Shown here: positions 28,514 to 41,900 of the stretch, piece by piece | How the letters are laid out: every line of letters begins with the position of its first letter | Numbering within the stretch: the stretch's first letter is position 1 | Assembly (NCBI RefSeq): GCF_002592005.1 | Contig: NZ_NVQF01000032.1 | Location: 1 to 63,477, forward strand | Direction of reading: 5' to 3' | DNA length: 63,477 nucleotides | DNA from: Mycolicibacterium palauense | Lineage (GTDB): Bacteria; Actinomycetota; Actinomycetes; Mycobacteriales; Mycobacteriaceae | The notes under the pieces: model-generated | Seen by the model: the letters and a program-made list of their open reading frames with translations, nothing else | Told to the model about the DNA's origin: nothing | The model's database searches: none | Translations under genes and position numbers: made by a program

Positions 28514-29800
28514 GTGATGCCGCTGAGTTGGATCCCGGTGCCGAGCCGCACCGACGAGGACTTCGTGGTCGCCCCGCACGAGCGCCTGAGCTGGCCCCGG
28601 ACCATCGGGATCGGCGCCCAACACGTGGTCGCGATGTTCGGTGCGACGTTCCTGGTCCCGGTGCTCACCGGGTTTCCGCCCGCCACCACGCTGTTGTTCT
28701 CCGGGGTGGGCACCCTGCTGTTCCTGGTCATCACCGGGAACCGGCTGCCCAGCTACCTGGGATCGAGTTTCTCGGTGATCGCCCCGGTGACCGCCGCGGC
28801 GGCCTCCGACGGCCCCGGGGGCGCGCTGGCCGGCATCGTCGCCGTCGGGGTGCTGCTCGTGGTCATCGGTGTGGTGGTGCACCTGGTGGGCACGCGGTGG
28901 ATCGACCTGGTGCTGCCGCCGGTGGTCACCGGAGCGATCGTCGCACTGATCGGATTCAACCTGGCCCCGGCGGCCAAGTCGAACTTCGAGCAGGGCCCGC
29001 TGGTCGGCATCGTCACCCTCGTGCTGCTGGTGGCCGCGCTGGCGTTCTTCCGCGGCCTGCTGGGCCGCCTGGCCATCTTCCTGGCGGTGGCGCTGGGCTA
29101 TCTGCTGGCGTTGGTTCTCGGCGAGGTGGACACCGCCGGGATCGGCGCCGCGTCGTGGATCGGCCTGCCCGAATTCCAGACGCCGACCTTCACCCTCTCG
29201 GTGCTGCCGATGTTCCTGCCCGCGGTGATCGCCCTGGTCGCCGAGAACATCGGGCACGTGAAGTCGGTCGGACAGATGACGGGCACCGACACCGACCCGG
29301 TGACCGGCCGCGCACTGGCCGCCGACGGCGTGGCCACGGTGCTGGCCGGGGTCGGCGGCGGCTCGGCCACCACCACCTACGCCGAGAACATCGGCGTGAT
29401 GGCCGCCACGCGCGTCTATTCGACGGCCGCGTACTGGGTGGCCGGGCTCGTCGCCATCGGGCTGTCGCTGTGCCCGAAGGTGGGCGCGACCATCTCGGCG
29501 ATCCCCGCCGGGGTGCTGGGCGGTGCGACGGTGGTGCTCTACGGCCTGGTCGGTGTGCTCGGCGTGCGGATCTGGCTGACCAACCGCGTCGACTTCTCGC
29601 GGCCGATCAACCAGATGACCGCGGCCATCGCGCTGATCATCGGCATCGCCGACTTCACCTGGCAGATCGGCGGTCTCACGTTCACCGGCATCGCGCTCGG
29701 GTCGATCGCGGCGCTGCTGGTCTACCACGGCATGCGGCTGCTGGGGCTGCTGCGCGGCGGGCATCCCGAGGCGGTGCCCACCGACGATGTCGTTGGTTGA
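28514..29800 (+). CDS. NCS2-family nucleobase (uracil/xanthine) permease
   Basis: This 428-residue permease carries the NCS2 signatures: QHVVAMFGATFLVPVLTG near the start, LPSYLGSSFSVIAPV, VALVAENIGHVKSVGQMTG with the substrate-binding Glu, and GGSATTTYAENIGVMAATRV. Uracil is the most likely substrate from the motif style (UraA-like). GTG 28514 is listed; the ATG next to it at 28517 is equally possible. It converges on an M28 peptidase gene with 5 bp between stops. Confidence 0.92.
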   Translation: MMPLSWIPVPSRTDEDFVVAPHERLSWPRTIGIGAQHVVAMFGATFLVPVLTGFPPATTLLFSGVGTLLFLVITGNRLPSYLGSSFSVIAPVTAAAASDGPGGALAGIVAVGVLLVVIGVVVHLVGTRWIDLVLPPVVTGAIVALIGFNLAPAAKSNFEQGPLVGIVTLVLLVAALAFFRGLLGRLAIFLAVALGYLLALVLGEVDTAGIGAASWIGLPEFQTPTFTLSVLPMFLPAVIALVAENIGHVKSVGQMTGTDTDPVTGRALAADGVATVLAGVGGGSATTTYAENIGVMAATRVYSTAAYWVAGLVAIGLSLCPKVGATISAIPAGVLGGATVVLYGLVGVLGVRIWLTNRVDFSRPINQMTAAIALIIGIADFTWQIGGLTFTGIALGSIAALLVYHGMRLLGLLRGGHPEAVPTDDVVG

Positions 29801-29805
29801 TGTCG

Positions 29806-31317
29806 TCAGGGCGCCAAGGCAGCCCGGTGCCGCCGGTCGCGCGCCGGCACCCCGTTGACGCCGTCGATCGACTGGGCATAGGTGGCCACCGCGAACGCCG
29901 CCGCGGGGGCGGTCACCGCCAGCGCCTCGCGGTTGACCGCGGCGACGTCGTCGCCGGCGGTGTGGTAGTTCGGGTCGAAGGGCCGGCCGGCCGTGCCGTC
30001 CCACAACCGGGCCTGGGTGTTGGTCATGGTCTGGTCCGCTCCGGTGGTCACGCCGCCGATCGGCACCCCCGCGGTCAGGAACGGGCTGTAGTCGGTGTCG
30101 GCGGCCAGCGGCATGTCCGCGGGCCGCCGGCCCGCCAGGTTGAGGTAGCCGGCCAGGGTCCGCTCGATGCCGGCCGAGCCGGCCGGGACGTCGTCGGGGT
30201 CGACCTGCGGGCTGACCGGCCCGGACTGGTCGCCGTCGTAGGTGAAGTAGCCGGCGTTGGGTGAGGCGAGCATGTCGAAGTTCAGGTAGAGCGCGATGTC
30301 GTTGAGGTCCGTGCGGCTCAGGCCGAAGACGTAGTCGACCGACCCGGCCAGGCGCCGTTCCTCGGCACCCCAGAACGCGAACCGCACGGCGTTGGCGGTC
30401 TCCGGCGCCGGCCCCAGCTGCAGCGCGGTCTCCAGCACCGCGGCGACCCCGGAACCGTCGTCGTTGATGCCCGGCCCCTCGGCCACGCTGTCCAGGTGCG
30501 CGCCGACGACCACCACGTCGTGTTGTGACCCGGTTCTGGTCTGGGCCAACACGTTGTGGGAGACCACCTTGACGACCTCGGTGTCCAGCAGCAGCCGCAC
30601 CGGCGCCGAGGTGCGGCGCATCGCGGATCCGGCCTCCGGCCCGGCCACCGCGACGGGGATCGTCATCCCCTCGTAGTAGCCGTGTCCGAACAGTCCGGGT
30701 GGGCTGCCGTTGCGGCCGCCCTCGCTGATCACCACCAGCGCGGCGGCCCCCCTGGCCACGGCGGCGTCGTGCTTGGCGACCACCGAGCACCCGGTGTCGT
30801 CGACGACGGCGATTCCGCCGGGGGCGACAGATCCCGGGGTTCCCGGATAGTCCGCCGGTGAGCAGCCCGCACTGTTCCGCGGGACGAGCACCCTGCCGCG
30901 CACCCCGTCGGCCGGTGTCCGCAGCAGCAGCGAGGCCTGGTCCACCTCGTAGGTGCGGCCGCCGACGGTCAGCCTCGGATGCCCGGGCTGCAGCGTCTCC
31001 AACCGCTGGAACTGCGGTGTCTGAACGTCAAAGCCCCTGTTGCGCAGGGCCGTCACCACGTAGTCGACGCTGGCGTCGAAGCCCGCGGTGCCGTCGGCGC
31101 GGGTGCCGCGGTGCTCGTCGGCGATGGCCTGCAGCCGCTGCAGGTGCTCGACGAGGGCGTCCACCTTGACCGCGGCGGCCAGCTGCCGGGCGAAACTCAT
31201 GGCCGGCTCGGGCGGTTCGGCGCCGTGGTTCCCCGCGGCGCAGGAGGTGAGCAGCAACAGCGCCGACAGGGCCGCGGCGAGGGACCCGGCAGCGCGCGGA
31301 CGGAGCGTCACCTGCAC
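29806..31317 (-). CDS. M28-family lipoprotein aminopeptidase, LpqL paralog
   Basis: This 503-residue lipoprotein has a signal peptide ending in the lipobox LLTSC. It carries a PA-type insert (GIAVVDDTGCSVVAKHDAAV, then GAAALVVISE) and an M28 zinc peptidase domain. Metal-ligand motifs are all present: HLDSV, NDDGSG, WGAEE, NFDMLASP and NYHTAGDD. It should cleave N-terminal residues from peptides at the cell surface. It lies 20 bp downstream of a second, full-length copy (31338-32843) and is more divergent from M. tuberculosis LpqL than that copy. GTG 31317 is used; GTG 31311 is an alternative. Confidence 0.9.
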   Translation of the reverse strand: MQVTLRPRAAGSLAAALSALLLLTSCAAGNHGAEPPEPAMSFARQLAAAVKVDALVEHLQRLQAIADEHRGTRADGTAGFDASVDYVVTALRNRGFDVQTPQFQRLETLQPGHPRLTVGGRTYEVDQASLLLRTPADGVRGRVLVPRNSAGCSPADYPGTPGSVAPGGIAVVDDTGCSVVAKHDAAVARGAAALVVISEGGRNGSPPGLFGHGYYEGMTIPVAVAGPEAGSAMRRTSAPVRLLLDTEVVKVVSHNVLAQTRTGSQHDVVVVGAHLDSVAEGPGINDDGSGVAAVLETALQLGPAPETANAVRFAFWGAEERRLAGSVDYVFGLSRTDLNDIALYLNFDMLASPNAGYFTYDGDQSGPVSPQVDPDDVPAGSAGIERTLAGYLNLAGRRPADMPLAADTDYSPFLTAGVPIGGVTTGADQTMTNTQARLWDGTAGRPFDPNYHTAGDDVAAVNREALAVTAPAAAFAVATYAQSIDGVNGVPARDRRHRAALAP

Positions 31318-31337
31318 AGGGTAGTCCCGCTCACCGG

Positions 31338-32843
31338 TCAGGATTCCTTGATGGCGTGCCGGGTGCGGTCAGCGCGGTCCGGGATCCCGTTGCGTCCGCT
31401 GAGGTCCTGGGCGTACAGGCCGACCGCGAAGGCCACCCCGCCGCCCTGGATCGCCAGGCAGTCCTGGTCGATGTTGTCGATGGTGTCGCCGGCCTTGTGG
31501 TAGTTCGGGTCGTAGGGTTCGTCGGCCTGTCCGCCCCACAGCTGGGCCTGTTCGGCCGTCTTCTTCTGCTCCGCCCCGGCGAACAACCCGCCGGAGGGGA
31601 CACCGGCCCGGGTGAAGGCGTCGTAGTCGGAGCGCCCGTCGAATTCGGTGTCCTGGGCGGGCTTGCCCGCCGAATTCAGGTATTCGACCAGGGTGCGTTC
31701 GATACCCGCCGAGCCCTCGGGGACGCGCGGAACCTGCTGACCCGACTCCCGGGGGGCGGACTGGTCGCCGTCGTAGGTGAAATACCCGGCGTTCGGCGAG
31801 GCCAGCATGTCGAAGTTCAGGTACAGGGCGATGTCCTTGAGCCCCTCGACGCTCAGCGTCTCGATATAGCTGCGCGAACCCACCAACCCGAGTTCCTCGG
31901 CGCCCCAGAACGCGAACCGCACGGCGTTGCGCACCGGCGGGGTGGGCCCCATCTGCAGCGCCGTCTCCAGCACGGCGGCGACCCCGGACCCGTCGTCGTT
32001 GATGCCCGGCCCCTCGGGGACGCTGTCGAGGTGGGCGCCGGCCATCACCACGTTCTCGGTGGACCCGGTCTTGGTCTGGGCGATCACGTTCCGGGCGGTC
32101 ACGTCGCGGACGCTGGCGTTCAGCGCGACGGTGACCGCTCCGCTGTATCCGCGCAGCGCCGCACCGTCGGGCTTGGTCACCGACACCACCGGGATCGTGA
32201 CCTCGGTGTCCTCCCCCAGCGTGCCGCCCATGGTCTCCTCGTCGACGTTGTCGGCGATGATCAGCGCGGCGGCGCCGCGCTGGGCGGCGGCGGCCAGCTT
32301 CTCGGAGAACGGGCAGGTACCGCGGTCGACGAGCACCACCGCACCGGCCACCGGCAGCCCGTCGTAGTCCGAGGCCGTGCACCCGGGGGTGTCCTCGACC
32401 GGGGCGGGCACCAGCGGCCCGCGCACACCGTCCCCGGACGTCCCGACGGTGTATTGCAGCGGACGCGCCTCGTACCGGGCCCCACCGGCGCTGATCGTGC
32501 CGGGCTCGGACTCGGAGACCCGGAAGGTGAACTCGGGGGTCTGCACGTCGAAGCCCCTGTCACGCAACGCGTTGGCGACGAAGTCGACGCTGGCCCGGTA
32601 GCCGGGGGTTTCCACGGCCCGGGTGCCGCCGTTGGCGTCGGCGATGTCCTGCAGCGTGTGCAGGTGGCCCATCATCGCCTCGACGCCGACCCGCTGGCGC
32701 AGATCGCCGGCGTAGCTCGCCGCCTCGGGGTGCGCGGCGGTCGGCGCGGCCGGCTGGGCCGACCGGGCCGACCCACCGCACCCGGCCATCAACACCGCGA
32801 CCGTCATGGCGGCCAACCCGACGGTCCATGTCCTGCGCACCAT
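31338..32843 (-). CDS. lpqL: LpqL lipoprotein aminopeptidase (M28)
   Basis: This 501-residue lipoprotein has signal VRRTWTVGLAAMTVAVLMAG followed by lipobox Cys. A protease-associated domain (AGAVVLVDRGTCPFSEKLAA, AALIIADNVDEETMGGTLGE) is inserted before the M28 catalytic domain with HLDSVPEGPG, NDDGSG, WGAEELGLVGS, LYLNFDMLASP and DPNYHKAGDT. The wording of the PA region is nearly that of M. tuberculosis Rv0418, so this is the ortholog. The ATG at 32843 is preferred to an in-frame start 18 codons upstream because it starts directly with the signal peptide. Confidence 0.93.
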   Translation of the reverse strand: MVRRTWTVGLAAMTVAVLMAGCGGSARSAQPAAPTAAHPEAASYAGDLRQRVGVEAMMGHLHTLQDIADANGGTRAVETPGYRASVDFVANALRDRGFDVQTPEFTFRVSESEPGTISAGGARYEARPLQYTVGTSGDGVRGPLVPAPVEDTPGCTASDYDGLPVAGAVVLVDRGTCPFSEKLAAAAQRGAAALIIADNVDEETMGGTLGEDTEVTIPVVSVTKPDGAALRGYSGAVTVALNASVRDVTARNVIAQTKTGSTENVVMAGAHLDSVPEGPGINDDGSGVAAVLETALQMGPTPPVRNAVRFAFWGAEELGLVGSRSYIETLSVEGLKDIALYLNFDMLASPNAGYFTYDGDQSAPRESGQQVPRVPEGSAGIERTLVEYLNSAGKPAQDTEFDGRSDYDAFTRAGVPSGGLFAGAEQKKTAEQAQLWGGQADEPYDPNYHKAGDTIDNIDQDCLAIQGGGVAFAVGLYAQDLSGRNGIPDRADRTRHAIKES

Positions 32844-32906
32844 TTCACCCAGACTAGAGGACCGGGGCGCGGGGCCGGCGCGTTCGGCACCGTGCACACT
32901 CGGGAG

Positions 32907-33449
32907 GTGGCCTCACGCGTACTGTTCCTGCGCGCCGTCAACGTCGGCGGCGCCACATTGCCGATGGCCGGGCTGCGGGCGCTGGCCACCGAGCTCGGCG
33001 CCCGCGACGTCTCGACCTACATCGCGTCGGGGAACCTGCTGTGCAGCCCACCCGGTGACGCCGACGAGTTCGACCGGGCGCTGGAGTCGGCGGTCGAGAC
33101 GAAGTACGGGTTCTTCCGGGAGGTGATCAGCCGCACCCCCGAGCAGCTGCGCGACGCACTGGAGGCCCATCCGTTCGAGGTCGTCGAGGACCGCTTCTCC
33201 TATGTGTACTTCCTGACCGGCACCCCGGAGGAACCGGCCGTCCGGGCGTTCGAGGCCCGGGTGCAGCGGAGCGAGTTCGGCGCCGACGAGGCCCGCGTGC
33301 TCGGCAGCGACCTGCACATCCGGTACGCCGCCGGTGCGGGCCGGTCGAATCTGGACGCCCGCACCATCGCCAGGGAGCTCGGGGTGCAGGGCACCGGGCG
33401 CAACCTGGCCACGGTGCGCAGGGTCATCGGGCTCGGCGCGGGTGAGTGA
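32907..33449 (+). CDS. DUF1697 family protein
   Basis: This 180-residue DUF1697 protein reads LFLRAVNVGGATLPMAGLRA at the start, then DVSTYIASGNLLC and EVISRTPEQLRDALEAHPF, and ends SNLDARTIARELGVQGTGRN. Function is unknown. The GTG at 32907 gives the usual N-terminus. GGGAGG abuts it with no spacing, so the true start may be the in-frame GTG at 32892. It is divergent from lpqL and converges on thiG with 54 bp between stops. Confidence 0.85.
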   Translation: MASRVLFLRAVNVGGATLPMAGLRALATELGARDVSTYIASGNLLCSPPGDADEFDRALESAVETKYGFFREVISRTPEQLRDALEAHPFEVVEDRFSYVYFLTGTPEEPAVRAFEARVQRSEFGADEARVLGSDLHIRYAAGAGRSNLDARTIARELGVQGTGRNLATVRRVIGLGAGE

Positions 33450-33503
33450 CCACCGACTCCCCGGCACGGCCATTCCGGTGGTGTCGGGTGAAACGGTGCC
33501 GGG

Positions 33504-34463
<960 letters not shown>

Positions 34464-34467
<4 letters not shown>

Positions 34468-35522
34468 GTCCTGACCTTCACATCCGTTCTCAGTTCGTCC
34501 ACCAGCTCCGCCAGCACACGCTCGGCGGTCCAGGGGGCCAGCAGGAAGCCCGACCGCCCGTGGCCGGCGGCCACCAGTGTCCGCTCATCCAGCCGCCCCA
34601 CCAAGGGGACCCCGTCCGGGGTCATGGGTCGCAGCCCCGCCGAGCACTCGGCCAGCTCGTACTCGCCCAGCGCCGGAACCACCGCGCAGGCGTCGTCGAG
34701 CAGTTCCCGCGCCCCGGTGACCGAGACGGCGGTGTCGCGTCCGTGCTCGTACTGGGTGGCCCCCACCACCACGCCGTCGCCGCGCGGCACCAGGTACACC
34801 TGCCTGCCGTGGACGCGGGCGCGGATCACCCGCCGCGGCGGCGGCATGCAGCCCTTGCGCCACCGCAGCCGCAGCACCTCACCCTTCACCGGGCGGATCG
34901 GCAGGCCGGGCCACAGCGTCGGCGCGTCGACGCCGTTGGCGATCACGGTCATCTCGGCATCGGCATCGGCCTCGGCGAGGTCGGCGACCGGCGGCGCCCA
35001 TTCGACGCCGAGCCGGTCGCAGTGCTCCGCCAACGCGCGAACAACCAGCCGGTTGTCGACGGCGAGCTCGGTGCCGGCCGCGAACCCGTGCCGGATGCCC
35101 TGGGCCAGAAGGGGTTCGATGTCACGGGCGGCGGTGGTCGTGGTGACCGGGTGGCCCTGGGCGGCCAGCCACTCGGCCACCGTGCGCAGGTCGGCGGCGT
35201 CGGCCCGGTCCACGGCGACCACCAGCGACTCGTGGGCGGTGAACACCTCGGCGGGCAGGCCGTCGCGGTAGCTGCCCGGCCCCTCGAGGCGCCACAACCG
35301 CAGCGACTCCAGGCCGATCCGCAGCAGGGCGTCCTCTCCCGGCCAGCCCTCACTGTGCGGGGCCAGCATGCCTCCGGCCACCCAGGAGGCGCCGGGCTCG
35401 TCGCTGCGGTGCACCCGCACTCGCCAGCCCTGTTGGGCGGCCCGGCGGGCCACCGACAGGCCGATGACGCCGCCGCCGATGACGGCCAGCGACCGGGTGG
35501 CCCGCGCCGGAGACGCTGTCAT
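34464..35522 (-). CDS. thiO: glycine oxidase ThiO
   Basis: This 352-residue FAD-dependent DAO-family oxidase makes dehydroglycine for thiazole formation. The Rossmann motif [20 protein letters not shown] lies at residues 14-33. Later blocks are [49 protein letters not shown] and [14 protein letters not shown]. The ATG at 35522 directly follows the TPP riboswitch, with GGGAGG 6 nt upstream. It is the first gene of the operon, so thiO, thiS and thiG are all riboswitch-controlled. Confidence 0.95.
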
Positions 35523-35526
35523 GGGT

Positions 35527-35660
35527 TTCCTCCCTTCGCCGGCATGACCCGGATCAGGTGCAACGGTCAGGGCGGTGTCCTGTTCCCCGCGGAAAACTCC
35601 GTGAACTCCGCGGAAGACGAGTGCCCACTCTCAGTCCCGTTTCCCCGGGACTCCCGTGTG
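35527..35660 (-). ncRNA. TPP riboswitch upstream of thiO-thiS-thiG, with extended P3
   Basis: On the minus strand the hallmarks run ACACGGGAGTCC, then GGGACTGAGAGTGGG, then ACCTGATCCGGGTCATGCC and GGCGAAGGGAGG. The stretch between the two conserved arms is about 50 nt and contains its own hairpin (CCGCGGA pairing with TCCGCGG), so P3 is much longer than in the thiC copy. The element ends on the ribosome-binding site of thiO, consistent with translational control. Confidence 0.93.
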
Positions 35661-35675
35661 TACGGCCCTCCACAG

Positions 35676-35681
35676 TACCCT
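35676..35681 (+). promoter_or_regulatory. candidate -10 box (TACCCT) for leaderless thiE
   Basis: TACCCT ends 6 nt before the GTG start of thiE at 35688 and there is no Shine-Dalgarno, so thiE may be leaderless. It would then escape the TPP riboswitch that lies in the same divergent gap on the other strand. Confidence 0.4.
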
Positions 35682-35687
35682 CGCGGG

Positions 35688-36374
35688 GTGACTCGACACC
35701 CGGAGCCGCTGCCGCTGGACCGCCTGGCCGGAGCACGTCTCTACCTGTGCACCGACGCCCGCCGCGAGACCGGCGACCTGGCCGAATTCGCCGACGCCGC
35801 GCTGGCCGGCGGCGTGGACATCATTCAGCTGCGGGACAAGGGCTCGGTCGGCGAACAGCGGTTCGGGCAGCTGGAGGCCCGCCAGGAGCTGGCCGCGCTG
35901 GAGATCCTGCTCGACGCGGCCCACCGCCACGGCGCCCTGGTGGCCGCCAACGACCGCGCCGACGTCGCCCGCGCGGCCGGAGCCGATGTGCTGCACCTGG
36001 GCCAGGACGACCTGCCGCTGCAGGTGGCGCGCGACATCGTCGGCGCCCGCGTCGTGATCGGCCGCTCCACCCACGATGTCGAACAGGTGGGCACCGCCAC
36101 GGTCGAGGAGGTCGACTACTTCTGCGTGGGGCCGTGCTGGCCGACGCCGACCAAACCGGGCCGCCCCGCGCCCGGCCTTGACCTGGTGCGGGCCGCGGCC
36201 TCGCTGCAGACCGCCAAGCCGTGGTTCGCCATCGGCGGGATCGACGAGCAGCGGCTGCCGGAGGTGCTGGCCGCCGGCGCCAGGCGCGTGGTGGTGGTCC
36301 GCGCCATCACCGGGGCCGAGGACCCGCGAGCGGCGGCTAGTCGTCTGTCGGCAGCGTTGCGAGCAGCGGGATAG
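35688..36374 (+). CDS. thiE: thiamine-phosphate synthase
   Basis: This 228-residue TIM-barrel enzyme joins HMP-PP and thiazole phosphate. Blocks seen are [32 protein letters not shown] with the pyrophosphate-binding Lys, [20 protein letters not shown] with LGQDDLP after it, and WFAIGGID with RRVVVVRAI. The GTG at 35688 starts the protein 12 codons before the first strand. It is divergent from thiO and its 3' end overlaps mutT3 by 38 bp tail to tail. Confidence 0.95.
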   Translation: MTRHPEPLPLDRLAGARLYLCTDARRETGDLAEFADAALAGGVDIIQLRDKGSVGEQRFGQLEARQELAALEILLDAAHRHGALVAANDRADVARAAGADVLHLGQDDLPLQVARDIVGARVVIGRSTHDVEQVGTATVEEVDYFCVGPCWPTPTKPGRPAPGLDLVRAAASLQTAKPWFAIGGIDEQRLPEVLAAGARRVVVVRAITGAEDPRAAASRLSAALRAAG

Positions 36375-36846
36375 TCGCGGCCACCTCGCGCAACCGCGGC
36401 CAGCTGGCGGCGAAACCGGGGTGCAGCGGCAGCCCGGCGACCTCGTCCTCGGCCACCCAGCGCAGCTCGGAGCTCTCCCGGTTGGGAACGGTGTCGAGCA
36501 TCGCCGGCGCGTCGGCGATGACGGTGGTGTAGGTCCACTGGGTGCCCCCGGAGCCGACCACCTCGGCGGTGACGACGCTGACCCGCACGGTCAGTGCGGC
36601 CGAGGTCAGCCCGGCCTCCTCGTGGGCCTCCCGCACCGCGGCCTGTTCCGGGGTCTCGTGACTGTCGCGGGCGCCCCCCGGCAGCCCCCACGTCCCGCCC
36701 TGGTGGCTCCACGGCGCCCGATGCTGCAGCAGCACCGCCGATCCGTCCGGGTGCGGGGCCCGCAGCAGCAGCCCGGCCGCGCCGTGCCGGCCCCAGAAGT
36801 GCGCACCGGTGTCGGACAGCACCCACCCGTCTCCGTCACCGCGCAC
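36337..36846 (-). CDS. mutT3: Nudix hydrolase, MutT3-like
   Basis: This 169-residue Nudix protein has the complete box [20 protein letters not shown] followed by EAGL (G-x5-E-x7-REUxEExGU). [11 protein letters not shown] and [18 protein letters not shown] come before it, and [20 protein letters not shown] after. MutT3 is credited with hydrolysing oxidised dGTP-type nucleotides. The GTG at 36846 is chosen because TATCCT sits 7 nt upstream, as in leaderless genes. A longer start at 36870 is possible. It overlaps thiE by 38 bp at its 3' end. Confidence 0.88.
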   Translation of the reverse strand: MRGDGDGWVLSDTGAHFWGRHGAAGLLLRAPHPDGSAVLLQHRAPWSHQGGTWGLPGGARDSHETPEQAAVREAHEEAGLTSAALTVRVSVVTAEVVGSGGTQWTYTTVIADAPAMLDTVPNRESSELRWVAEDEVAGLPLHPGFAASWPRLREVAATIPLLATLPTDD

Positions 36847-36853
36847 GCGCTCA

Positions 36854-36859
36854 AGGATA
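36854..36859 (-). promoter_or_regulatory. candidate -10 box (TATCCT) for leaderless mutT3
   Basis: On the minus strand TATCCT ends 7 nt before the GTG at 36846, with no Shine-Dalgarno between them. If used, the longer in-frame GTG at 36870 would not be transcribed. Confidence 0.35.
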
Positions 36860-36943
36860 AGCAGGTGCACAGCTTCGCGTGCGGGCCCGCACGGACGCCG
36901 CGCCGCCGAACCCGATCCGCCACATCCGTCACACCATTGCTCT

Positions 36944-36962
36944 TAGAATCTCTTTATAGAGT
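36944..36962 (+). promoter_or_regulatory. candidate promoter of the glnX-glnH-pknG operon
   Basis: This AT-rich island (TAGAATCTCTTTATAGAGT) holds two possible -10 boxes, TAGAAT at 36944 and TAGAGT at 36957, with TTGCTC upstream at 36937. It also forms a short palindrome, CTCT-TTAT-AGAG. It lies about 50 bp before the GTG of glnX in the divergent gap with mutT3. Confidence 0.4.
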
Positions 36963-37008
36963 GGGACAGGTCGGAACAAGCCGGACGACACGAAGGTAGG
37001 TCCGCAAG

Positions 37009-38328
37009 GTGACGGTTGAGCTGGCGCATCCGTCGACCGAGCCGCTGGCGTCCCGGTCGCCGACCCGCCCCGCCCACCCGCGCTGGTGGTTCCTGTGGAC
37101 CACCCCGGGCCGCATCCTGCTGATCGGGTTCATCCTGGCCACGCTCGGCGTGTCCAGCGCCTTCGCCACGTCCACCACCATCGACCAGCGCCAGCAGCAG
37201 CTGACCACGGTGCTCAACCACACCGAGCCGCTGTCCTTCGCCGCGGGCCGGCTCTACACCACGCTGTCGGTCGCCGACGCGGCCGCGGCGACGGCCTTCA
37301 TCGCCGGGGTGGAGCCCAGGCCGGTGCGGCAGCGCTACGAACAGGCGATCACCGACGCCGCGGTCGCCCTCACCCAGGCCTCCAGCGGGCTCACCGACGA
37401 ATCGATGCAGGAACTGCTGGGCCGGATCAACGCCAACCTGGCCGTCTACACCGGCCTGATCGAGACGGCACGCACCAACAACCGGTCGGGCAACCCGGTC
37501 GGCTCGTCCTACCTGTCGGAGGCCTCGGGGCTGATGCAGGGCACCATCCTGCCCGACGCGCAGCGGTTGTATCAGGACACCTCGTCGCGGGTGGACGCCG
37601 AGACCACCGCGTCCACCCGCATCCCGGCGCCGGTCATCCTCGTCGTCGCGACGACGATCGTGTTCGGGGCATTCGCGCACCGCTGGCTGGCCCGCCGGAC
37701 ACGCCGCCGGGTCAACATCGGTCTCGTCGCGGGCGGGCTGGCCATCGCGATTATGGTGGGATGGGTGGGCACGGCTCTGGCCATCTCCACCGCGGGCAGT
37801 CGCAGCGCCAAGAACACCGCGGCGGAATCACTGAAAACCGTCACCAACCTCGCCATCACGGCACAGCAGGCCCGGGCCGACGAGACGCTGTCGTTGATTC
37901 GGCGTGGCGACGAGGACGTCCGCAAGCAGTCCTACTACCAGCGCATCGACACCATGAAACAGCAGCTCGCCGACTACCTGGCCCGTGACGACGCGATCGA
38001 CAAGTCCGACCTGGCCAACGCCAGCGCACTGCTGGACCGCTGGCGGGCCGCCGACGAGCGGATCAACGCCTACATCTCGGTGGGCAACTATCAGGCCGCC
38101 ACCCAGGTGGCGCTGGGCACCGGTGAGGACGATTCGACGCCGGCCTTCGACAAGCTGGAGGCCGCACTCGACGGCGGCATCCAGGAGAGCCGCGAGCAGC
38201 TGCGCGACGACATCCTCAACGCCCGCCGGGTGCTCTCGGGCGCCACCATCGGCGGGGTGGTGCTCTCGCTGGGCGCGGCGATCGCGGTGGCCCTGGGTCT
38301 GTGGCCCCGGTTGAGCGAGTACGGGTGA
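37009..38328 (+). CDS. glnX: GlnX-like membrane sensor protein
   Basis: This 439-residue membrane protein has helices near residues 33-52, 207-225, 235-255 and 417-435. They enclose two helical extracytoplasmic domains (SSAFATSTTIDQRQQQLTTV onward, and AESLKTVTNLAITAQQARAD onward). The layout resembles four-helix-bundle sensor domains. In M. tuberculosis the equivalent Rv0412c (GlnX) relays amino-acid signals from the lipoprotein GlnH to kinase PknG, and the three-gene order is the same here. The GTG at 37009 follows a modest AAGG. Its stop overlaps a possible GTG start of glnH. Confidence 0.88.
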   Translation: MTVELAHPSTEPLASRSPTRPAHPRWWFLWTTPGRILLIGFILATLGVSSAFATSTTIDQRQQQLTTVLNHTEPLSFAAGRLYTTLSVADAAAATAFIAGVEPRPVRQRYEQAITDAAVALTQASSGLTDESMQELLGRINANLAVYTGLIETARTNNRSGNPVGSSYLSEASGLMQGTILPDAQRLYQDTSSRVDAETTASTRIPAPVILVVATTIVFGAFAHRWLARRTRRRVNIGLVAGGLAIAIMVGWVGTALAISTAGSRSAKNTAAESLKTVTNLAITAQQARADETLSLIRRGDEDVRKQSYYQRIDTMKQQLADYLARDDAIDKSDLANASALLDRWRAADERINAYISVGNYQAATQVALGTGEDDSTPAFDKLEAALDGGIQESREQLRDDILNARRVLSGATIGGVVLSLGAAIAVALGLWPRLSEYG

Positions 38329-38333
38329 TCGCG

Positions 38334-41695
<3,362 letters not shown>

Positions 41696-41754
41696 TCCCC
41701 TGGGTCGGAGAACCCACCACCGCTACCGTGAGTGACGAGCGCGGCAACCGCGGG

Positions 41755-41785
41755 TTCGAGGGAACTTCGAGGGAACTTCGAGGGA
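41755..41785 (+). repeat. 11-bp tandem repeat downstream of pknG
   Basis: TTCGAGGGAAC occurs twice in full and once nearly in full (41755-41785) in the 205-bp gap between pknG and the LCP gene. A 7-bp inverted repeat, GCACCAA (41792-41798) with TTGGTGC (41822-41828), follows and could end pknG transcription. Confidence 0.7.
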
Positions 41786-41855
41786 GTGAAGAGCACCAAC
41801 GGGTCTCAGCGACCTCTCATCTTGGTGCCGTAGCGTAACGGCGTTTGTCATGGTG

Positions 41856-41882
41856 GAAGGCGTTCGGAAGGCGTTCGGAAGG
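41856..41882 (+). repeat. 11-bp tandem repeat in the leader of the LCP gene
   Basis: GAAGGCGTTCG is present twice plus a half unit. It has the same 11-bp period as the array at 41755 but a different sequence. It lies just before the AGGAGG ribosome-binding site (41890-41895) and after a possible -10 box TAGCGT at 41831. Confidence 0.65.
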
Positions 41883-41900
41883 GCGGGTCAGGAGGTCACA

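Noticed and set aside
33450..33503. GC-rich inverted repeat between DUF1697 and thiG as a terminator
   Set aside because: CCGGCAC and GTGCCGG can pair, but the loop is over 25 nt and it runs into the thiG end. Too weak to list as a feature.
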